Below, piece after piece: positions 56,701 to 64,000 of a DNA stretch of 64,000 nt. The stretch's first letter is position 1. Each line of letters opens with the position of its first letter. A program made the position numbers and the translations under genes. This DNA is from Escarpia spicata (lineage: Eukaryota > Annelida > Polychaeta > Sabellida > Siboglinidae), in the NCBI GenBank assembly GCA_963995525.1, contig OZ023206.1, forward strand, positions 5,028,795-5,092,794, written 5' to 3'. The notes below the pieces were generated by a model. That model saw only the letters and a program-made list of their open reading frames with translations, searched no databases and was not told the DNA's origin.

Positions 56701-58650
56701 GCCGTCAGTGGTGTCACCAACCAGCTTCGTGTCTTTACCTCATAATCCACCTTGTCTGTTGGTGTGTGCCGCCTCGCCGTCAGTGGTGTCACCAACCAGC
56801 TTCGTGTCTTTACCTCATAATCCACCTTGTCTGTTGGTGTGTGCCGCCTCGCCGTCAGTGGTGTCACCAACCAGCTTCGTGTCTTTACCTCATAATCCAC
56901 CTTGTCTGTTGGTGTGTGCCGCCTCGCCGTCAGTGGTGTCACCAACCAGCTTCGTGTCTTTACCTCATAATCTACCTTGTCTGTTGGTGTGTGCCGCCTC
57001 GCCGTCAGTGGTGTCACCAACCAGCTTCGTGTCTTTACCTCATAATCTACCTTGTCTGTTGGTGTGTGCCGCCTCGCCGTCAGTGGTGTCACCAACCAGC
57101 TTCGTGTCTTTACCTCATAATCTACCTTGTCTGTTGGTGTGTGCCGCCTCGCCGTCAGTGGTGTCACCAACCAGCTTCGTGTCTTTACCTCATAATCCAC
57201 CTTGTCTGTTGGTGTGTGCCGCCTCGCCGTCAGTGGTGTCACCAACCAGCTTCGTGTCTTTACCTCATAATCTACCTTGTCTGTTGGTGTGTGCCGCCTC
57301 GCCGTCAGTGGTGTCACCAACCAGCTTCGTGTCTTTACCTCATAATCCACCTTGTCTGTTGGTGTGTGCCGCCTCGCCGTCAGTGGTGTCACCAACCAGC
57401 TTCGTGTCTTTACCTCATAATCCACCTTGTCTGTTGGTGTGTGCCGCCTCGCCGTCAGTGGTGTCACCAATCAGCTTCGTGTCTTTACCTCATAATCTAC
57501 CTTGTCTGTTGGTGTGTGCCGCCTCGCCGTCAGTGGTGTCACCAACCAGCTTCGTGTCTTTACCTCATAATCCACCTTGTCTGTTGGCGTGTGCCGCCTC
57601 GCCGTCAGTGGTGTCACCAACCAGCTTCGTGTCTTTACCTCATAATCCACCTTGTCTGTTGGTGTGTGCCGCCTCGCCGTCAGTGGTGTCACCAACCAGC
57701 TTCGTGTCTTTACCTCATAATCCACCTTGTCTGTTGGTGTGTGCCGCCTCGCCGTCAGTGGTGTCACCAACCAGCTTCGTGTCTTTACCTCATAATCCAC
57801 CTTGTCTGTTGGTGTGTGCCGCCTCGCCGTCAGTGGTGTCACCAACCAGCTTCGTGTCTTTACCTCATAATCTACCTTGTCTGTTGGTGTGTGCCGCCTC
57901 GCCGTCAGTGGTGTCACCAACCAGCTTCGTGTCTTTACCTCATAATCTACCTTGTCTGTTGGTGTGTGCCGCCTCGCCGTCAGTGGTGTCACCAACCAGC
58001 TTCGTGTCTTTACCTCATAATCTACCTTGTCTGTTGGTGTGTGCCGCCTCGCCGTCAGTGGTGTCACCAACCAGCTTCGTGTCTTTACCTCATAATCTAC
58101 CTTGTCTGTTGGTGTGTGCCGCCTCGCCGTCAGTGGTGTCACCAACCAGCTTCGTGTCTTTACCTCATAATCCACCTTGTCTGTTGGTGTGTGCCGCCTC
58201 GCCGTCAGTGGTGTCACCAACCAGCTTCGTGTCTTTACCTCATAATCTACCTTGTCTGTTGGTGTGTGCTGCCTCGCCGTCAGTGGTGTCACCAACCAGC
58301 TTCGTGTCTTTACCTCATAATCTACCTTGTCTGTTGGTGTGTGCTGCCTCGCCGTCAGTGGTGTCACCAACCAGCTTCGTGTCTTTACCTCATAATCCAC
58401 ATTGTCTGTTGGTGTGTGCTTCCTCGCCGTCAGTGGTGTCACCAACCAGCTTCGTGTCTTTACCTCATAATCTACCTTGTCTGTTGGTGTGTGCCGCCTC
58501 GCCGTCAGTGGTGTCACCAACCAGCTTCGTGTCTTTACCTCCTGTCAGATCCAGAGCTATGTTCATCGCTTCAAGTAGTCCAGGGGCACCGTTCTTCTCT
58601 GGCGAATGCATGAGAACTGCTACTTTTTCCATTATACCCCAGTGCAAATT
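53780..58650 (-). pseudogene. hAT-type transposase relic with giant internal array
   Basis: Minus strand, from 58647: a start-proximal piece MEKVAVLMHSPEKNGAPGLL .. NIALDLTG, then KLVGDTTDGEAAHTNRQGGL (the 'KLVGxTTDGxxxNTGxxSGLW' motif of hAT RNase-H-fold transposases of the ZNF862-like kind), which is amplified in the array. After it come IESVVSIVPELGIWKSNLLG, QFPRHHDLRFAQHELQLVDA, SDGKEKAEANGFLRIW, and near 53.8-54.0 kb ARLMVALNSVGTAYYDPRPA and DIYKQREFVMKF. Several in-frame stops (for example TGA in place of the Trp after GGL) make it dead. Confidence 0.75.
55465..58543 (-). repeat. 75-bp array, about 41 copies, derived from hAT transposase coding sequence
   Basis: Unit on the plus strand: CATAATCCACCTTGTCTGTT, GGTGTGTGCCGCCTCGCCGT, CAGTGGTGTCACCAACCAGC, TTCGTGTCTTTACCT. 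On the minus strand it codes GKDTKLVGDTTDGEAAHTNR + QGGL and a stop. Marker variants show higher-order repeats: GGCGTG at 55937, 56687 and 57587; CAATCAG at 55668, 55818, 56568 and 57468. The 25-codon period gives open plus-strand frames of over 1000 codons that are artefacts. Confidence 0.97.
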
Positions 58651-58735
58651 AAATCAAACACACTAAAACGAATAAAAAGTAAGCCCTACAAGGGGCTGGT
58701 TTGGAAGAATGGGGGCACATTGGGGGAAACGTTGG

Positions 58736-58764
58736 TGTGACTGGGGAGGGAGGGGGGGGGGGGG
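58736..58764. repeat. G-rich homopolymer tract
   Basis: GGGGAGGGAGG followed by 12-13 consecutive G; a candidate quadruplex or slippage site. Confidence 0.9.
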
Positions 58765-58819
58765 CAAACGAAAGGGTTGGGTGGCAATGCACTGTGTACG
58801 TTAAAAAACGTCCTGTCTG

Positions 58820-59085
58820 TCATGGTTTACGTTTCAAATGATACCAGTATTTTTCTCGCAACATTAACTGCGGGTCACGTTTCGTGAAATATTGGTCATA
58901 TTTCGTAACAACCGTGTCATAATTGTGTTTGTCCTCTTCAGGCAAAAACGTGAAATGTGTGAACATTTCGAGTTCTTCTGGCTTGTCGATGGATCCTGTG
59001 GCTTGGAGGTAAATCTGGAATCTCCTCTCCCATCTTTCCCACGAGTGTGGTGTGTTGCCAATCGTCGTCACTTCTAAAGTGGTTT
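58820..59085 (-). mobile_element. gypsy-type gag fragment
   Basis: Encodes NTPHSWERWERRFQIYLQAT, FLPEEDKHNYDTVVTKYDQY and FTKRDPQLMLREKYWYH. The W-x-x-W-x-x-R-F-x-x-Y-L-x-A-T-G start and Y-D-x-V-x-x-K-x-D-x-Y-F segment are the usual N-terminal gag pattern of Ty3/gypsy elements in invertebrates. The frame is 83 codons; no protease, RT or integrase follows on the downstream side, where the hAT relic begins instead. Confidence 0.7.
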
Positions 59086-59181
59086 GACTAATGGTCCTGT
59101 CATCTTGTCTCGTTGTCGAGTCGGCCGGCTAAGTTGTACTATCACGCAGGCTCTGCTTATACTGGCTTTGCAGCGTTCTCA

Positions 59182-59349
59182 CAGTTCTTCCGTACCATAT
59201 ACTACTAGACAGACATTGTCTGCAGTATTTGGTGTACATCCCAATTCTGTCACCATGTTATGTCACAGTTCTTCCGTACCATATACTACTAGACAGACAT
59301 TGTCTGCAGTATTTGGTGTACATCCCAATTCTGTCACCATGTTATGTCG
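59182..59349. repeat. 84-bp direct duplication
   Basis: CAGTTCTTCCGTACCATATA ... CACCATGTTATGTCA occurs twice in tandem with no difference that I can see. It lies in the untranslated leader of the gypsy-like remnant. Confidence 0.93.
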
Positions 59350-59596
59350 CCTGAAATTCTTGTGAATCTGGCAAATAAAATCGTCTGCTCCCGTCTTCGG
59401 CTGCGTGCTGCGTTGTTTTTGGCTAAAATAGATGTTCTCATTTGCAAGTTCCAGATTGTTTAGAAGACTATCCGGCGGACACTGGGATTGGATTGTCCCC
59501 GACCCTCTGTCTCTATGTGCACCTGCTTCCTTGGACCAAGAAACGCACAGGGAATTGACTAGTTTTTTCAGTGGAAAAATTGTGTACCGAAACATT

Positions 59597-59611
59597 CCCC
59601 AGAGGGCGCCA
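59597..59611 (-). promoter_or_regulatory. primer-binding-site-like motif of a gypsy-like element
   Basis: On the minus strand TGGCGCCCTCTGGGG follows ATAACAG, as expected for an LTR ending in CA followed by a TGGCGCC primer-binding site. The gag-like frame starts about 540 bp downstream. The LTR itself would occupy sequence above 59.61 kb, but its outer edge cannot be found without the second LTR. Confidence 0.5.
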
Positions 59612-59769
59612 CTGTTATGGATGATTAAAGCAATGACAGGGATAAATATTATCACATACCCACAGATGGGCAATACCTGTTTACCCAAAATTATCAGCAA
59701 CTTTTCAAGTTCTTACAATTATTTTTACTTATGTGAAATGATCACCAAATTATAAAAAAAAATGTGCAT

Positions 59770-61860
59770 GTTGGTTACCATGGTAATAAATAGGCACAAC
59801 AATTTTAATGCTAGACAGAGATACTCAGTTGCTTACGACATTGAATTAAGAGTTATTTTGAATATGCTACTATGTATAAGGGTAATTATCAAACTATGGT
59901 GTAAAATAAATTTTAAGAATTTTTTTAAAAGTATAATTCTTAGTAGCAAAATTGTGAGTTTCTTTTACCTTTTTTGATTACATTCAACACTAAAATATGA
60001 AGTCATTTGACTTATGTCAGGCGGCTCTGGCACATGACCTACGGTATATTTTAAATAATAACTTTAAAATAGGTTCAACATTTCCCTATTACTGATGCTG
60101 TTACTTTGGATGTTATCACTCCCAGAGGGAAATAAAACACGGCAAACAACTGCAAATATAGAAATGTAGTGTGCATTTATTTTACTTATTTTTAATTTCA
60201 GTATTTTTCTACTTTCAATACTTCTGCAATACCACTTCGTGCACGGTGACGCCGTAATATGGACAACGCCACAAACGCATCGCAACAGTGGTCTGTTTAA
60301 CGCCGCTACAGTGAAATAAATCAATATGACTATACACACTGCACCTAAAATTTGCGCCTGAAGCGCCTTGGTAAGCGCAACAACAGCAGCACGTGACGGA
60401 ATGCCTCCCATCCGCAGCGAGGCTTATAACTAGTGAGATGACCCAGTGCTGCAATAGCTGTCCACCTAATGACATACACTGCAATCAACAGCATCTGGCT
60501 GCCCCAATCCGCGAGACAACGGAATAACCGAAGGAAGTAGAGCTTACAGAGTCAACACATGCGACAGAATGGACCGTATTACAATTCCTCCTTCTCTGTA
60601 TGGCACAGTAGATTCCTGGTACATTCAAACTGTTGGCTGCTTTACTCTCAGTCTCACCCAGGTCCACAATATCTTAACAGTTTCAACTGTACAACTGATC
60701 AGACAAGTATTGTGCGGTTGTATACGATGGACACACAGCACAGTTGAGACACAAATTCATAATCCAACACTACATATCGTCATGCAGTCGTGACACCAAT
60801 GTACAAAGCACCTATTGTGAGACTCACTGGTCTGTTCAACAGACTTTGTTCCCTACGCTGGGGTCAATTACATTTTTGTTTACATTAATTTGTGTCTGTT
60901 TCAAATAAATGTGTAATTGAACAAAGTTGTTCCCTGTAGTATTAGCTTATTCAACAACCAAATAAAGCCAACCATTTGAATCTGGCCCCAATTTCTTTGC
61001 TGTCCATGTGTAACTCACTAGTCATCGTGCCAGTTCATGATTATATGCCATCTATATAATAATATATAGCTCAAACAAATTTGAATAAGTAATGTTTGCT
61101 TACACTACAATTAGAGTTACGTCAAACCGTCGATTCATTTACAATTACCCAAGGTTTACCACTATAATCGACCCCAGCAATTATATATCTCTGATATTTC
61201 AATGACAACTACGGTGTTCTTGTTGTTAGATCTAATACATCGAAACATCACTCCAATTTGAGCGGCAGTCGTCCAACAGCAAGTTGAATGCGAAACATGT
61301 GACGGGACAGCGTGATTGCAACAGGAAGACAATAACACTCTCCTTGTCGTTACGTCATAATGGTTCCTTTTAGCTCTCGTACACACATATATAAAAGTAC
61401 AAATATGTTTAGATTACAATATACAGACTGCTTTGATGTTTTAACAGTGCAGAGGATAATTTACAAGTTTTGTCAATAGCTGGTTATTGTGACTATACCA
61501 TCCCAGAATAACATGGATCAAGATGAATAGGTGATGCATGCTTCAGAGTACACGTGCCTGCATCAATCGTGCCTCCCATCAACACACATTTCCAAGAGAG
61601 CCTCAATTTCAAGAATAGCAAAGAACAGTTCGCCAAGTGATGTTAAAGAACTCTTGCTTATTTACATGACTCAGGAATTCAACAATGTCTAAGTGCTGTG
61701 TGTATTTTTATCTTGCCATATTTGTAAATTTTGACAATTGCATTTTTCAAATAAAATACGTACTACAAAGGCTAGAGATGTAATTATTTTGTGGAGATAT
61801 TGGGTCACTTTTGCTATCTGTGAAAGAAACAATTTCTGAGTGAATGCAAGAAAGAGGGCA
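59770..61860. other. intergenic, little recognised
   Basis: AT-rich sequence. CTGGGGTCAATTACATTT at about 60859 repeats the end of the hAT MITE at 20.3 kb, and GAATCTGGCCCCAATTT at about 60978 may be the other end, so a small related MITE may lie at 60.85-61.0 kb. No exon identified. Confidence 0.35.
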
Positions 61861-61869
61861 GTAGTAGCA

Positions 61870-62015
61870 TGAAGCTTTGACTAGGGGTAAGTAGCAAGAA
61901 GAAACTTTGACTAGGGGTAAGTAGCAAGGAGAAACTTTGAGAAGGGAGGTAGTAGCAAGGAGAAACTTTGAGAAGGGAGGTAGTAGCAAGGAGAAACTTT
62001 GAGAAGGGGGTAGGA
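61870..62015. repeat. 30-32-bp tandem repeat, 5 copies
   Basis: Unit GTAGCAAGGAGAAACTTTGA + GAAGGGAGGTA; the two left copies have CTAGGGGTAA in place of GAAGGGAGG. Confidence 0.9.
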
Positions 62016-62019
62016 TAAT

Positions 62020-62766
62020 TCTGGAACCTTGGCAGGAGTCAAGATGCTGGTGTTTGTAGCAGCTGGAATGTTGTGAACAGAGTGCTAAGTCATGCCAGCT
62101 TGACTTGACCGTTCTGTTACAATTAGGACCACCACTGCTGGAGGAGTTGGTTCTTCCGACGTCAACAAGTATGGATTCTACGGTGACGCGAACAGATTCC
62201 TATCAAATTGGCACAGTTCTTGTCAGATATATAAACTGGCAATGTAACGGCAGTCAGCATTTGCCGGTCCGCCAAAAGACGACAAGCATTGCTCGATGTG
62301 AAGAGCTGCTGAGTAGTATGCAGCAAACCTGCTCGCCGGCCGCTGGTGGCAGTACATGAAACTAAATCACAGATAGCAGTGCAAACACATCCAGCAGGCG
62401 TCGCTTAGCAACACGATCGACACCACGGGCGTGTAGGAGATCCAACGCTGATATCACAGAAACTGGTTCTGCCTCTTCTGTCAGACCGATGTTGCCACGG
62501 AAACCACGCAATACTGATCCACGCCTGTACAATCCCGCTACACCTCGCTGCTGCGTCGGTCTGTGCCACACTTGGCTACACACGAGACAGCCATGACATA
62601 ATCGTCCCACCGGGAACACACATTACCGCGAGATGCACCCCACGCATGCAAGCTACACCACGCCATTGACAGCGCATCGGTCAGTTTGTCTGTCGCTCGT
62701 CACGAGCATTCAATTAATTTGTATATCCTAAGTGGTCGGCGGCAGCGCTGCGCCATCAGTCCGCCC
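62020..62766 (-). other. probable PPP2R2 3' UTR or downstream flank
   Basis: Sequence just after the PPP2R2 stop in transcription order; G+C higher than the region further left. A polyadenylation site was not identified with confidence, so the transcript end is unknown. Confidence 0.35.
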
Positions 62767-63043
62767 CTAGTCTTTGCTCTGGAATAAATAGAGATTGTTG
62801 GTGGCGGCGACGGCGATGACGTTCTCGACGGGGTGCCACGCCGTGTGCAGGATTTTCTTGCTGAAATCGAGGCAGTCGACGCTGATCTCGTCCTTCTTGC
62901 GTTTGCCGGCCGTGCACACCTTGCGCGCCTTTAGCACCTGCTTCGGCTTCATGTTATCTCGACTCGCCTCCAGCGTCACGTCACGCTTCGTCTCACGGTC
63001 AAACATACGGAAGAAGTTGTTGTACGAGCCCGTCATGATGTGT
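62767..63043 (-). CDS. PPP2R2: PP2A regulatory subunit B (B55), terminal exon
   Basis: B55 is the WD40 beta-propeller regulatory subunit that directs the PP2A heterotrimer to phosphoproteins in mitotic exit and signalling. The exon starts after GTTGTTACAG and encodes [91 protein letters not shown] and a TAG stop. This is the last WD40 blade of PPP2R2 proteins, with the conserved [14 protein letters not shown], DEISVDxLDF and KILHTAWHP segments, and ends where the vertebrate proteins end (within a couple of residues). The other exons must lie above 64 kb; I see none at 63.05-64.0 kb. Which vertebrate paralogue (A-D) is closest is not decidable, and an invertebrate usually has one gene. Confidence 0.96.
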
Positions 63044-64000
63044 CTGTAACAACAACAACCACACTCGTTATGATATGTTTGTAACAAGCACACTCGTCCT
63101 GCAACAACCACACTCATCACACAACAACCAGCATCAACATATTGCCAAGGTTAGCTGAATTCAAAATGAGTAATTATTTGTTTAATGTGAAATATCAACC
63201 AGTGGAAGATTTTTTTTAGATTATCCCATAAATGAAGACAAAGAGTGAGTTCTACAACCAAAGTGGTAGACTTGGAGCCTCTGGCATGAAGGCAGCATTC
63301 ACGGTTTACATTACGCTAGCACCATGCAAGGCAAAACACCCTCCCTACACATAACTGACTTCATGACTGGGATGCTAAAATTGAGCTGTCTTAGCAGAAA
63401 CTAATAGCAAAGTGCCTTAACTGAATGTGGTAGTGGTTGGTTTGTTAGTCAACAAGTTGACTGAAATTTGGTTTGTTGGTCAACTATGGGACTGGGATTT
63501 GGAGACTGTAATAACTCAACGCAAAGCCGACACGTTTCGATGCCTGTTTTTTCTTTTGTCTTCATGTATGACATGGAATTCAATTGAAGCACCAAGTGTC
63601 AAACAGGGTTCATGGAAAATGTTTTCAAATATACAAACATACAAGTTTGACAAAATGTCTCTAGTTTTGAATCAAATGAAAATAGCTAATCCTTTTTATC
63701 CTGAGCTGTATAGCAGAAATGCCAATTACATTCCTAACTGTCTATAATACTTCCCATTTCCTACAAAGTGGAATGATAATAATTAATAAAATAAGACTTC
63801 TTTCAGCAAACATATTATTAGTGATACTTCAACTGGTCTAATATTACAATAAATAGTACAATGATGTTGCACAGACAGCCAAGTGCATATCAACTGTTTG
63901 ATTTGACAACAGGTTTGTCACTTGACAATGAGTATGTCTGAGGGTAACGGGGCTGGTAATCACATGGTGAAGCAACTCAGCGCGTAGCCCACATATTTCT
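63044..64000 (-). other. PPP2R2 last intron, partial
   Basis: Intronic by position. ACAACAACCACACTC is repeated a few times next to the acceptor (63044-63130). Nothing else recognised. Confidence 0.6.

Noticed and set aside
55406..58666. Plus-strand open frames of 1086 and 1040 codons
   Set aside because: They run through the 75-bp array; the period is 25 codons so stops never arise. The strand with transposon homology is the opposite one.
60064..60484. Minus-strand frames of about 90-115 codons
   Set aside because: No motif, no splice-compatible neighbours and no codon pattern that distinguishes them from chance.

Overview
This is animal nuclear DNA: short coding exons separated by introns with GT/AG borders, many LINE, hAT, piggyBac and mariner-type elements, and an extraordinary load of minisatellites. 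There is no bacterial gene organisation. An amphioxus (Branchiostoma or a relative) is my best guess, because tandem arrays sitting at the 5' ends of introns recall the intronic minisatellites I remember being described in amphioxus. I cannot prove the species, and another marine invertebrate is possible.

Left third (1-32.8 kb, minus strand): the 5' part of a DOCK1/2/5-type (DOCK-A) Rac guanine-nucleotide exchange factor. Twelve exons join in frame: start codon at 32490, a split SH3 domain (exons 1-3), the helical segment after it (exons 4-8), and the approach to the DHR-1/C2 domain (exons 9-12). A thirteenth exon is tentative, and the rest of the gene lies beyond the left edge. The introns hold a different minisatellite each (periods about 12 to 75 bp). 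Most arrays begin within 100 nt of the 5' splice site. The long introns 1-3 also hold LINEs, an 8-bp-TSD hAT MITE, a TTAA-flanked piggyBac-like MITE and a tRNA-type SINE. A G+C-richer stretch upstream of exon 1 is the likely promoter.

Middle (33-59.7 kb): intergenic transposon graveyard. It contains a plus-strand LINE broken by a hAT-like insert and a minus-strand LINE whose 3' coding end has become a 16-copy array of 87 bp. A Mutator-like transposase relic is split by a 1.8-kb composite element with 455-bp terminal direct repeats. There is a nested foldback-in-LINE-in-repeat locus and a 200-N assembly gap. A hAT-type transposase relic has had one 75-bp coding segment amplified about 41 times, with higher-order structure. 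A gypsy-like 5' remnant (primer-binding-site-like motif plus gag-like ORF) follows. A possible first exon of an unidentified gene sits at 50.88-51.03 kb.

Right edge (62.8-63.04 kb, minus strand): the terminal exon of a PP2A regulatory subunit B (B55, PPP2R2). Its other exons lie beyond 64 kb.

Recurrent theme: both introns and transposon reading frames repeatedly nucleate minisatellites. Many long apparent ORFs in the window are by-products of arrays whose period is a multiple of three, not genes.
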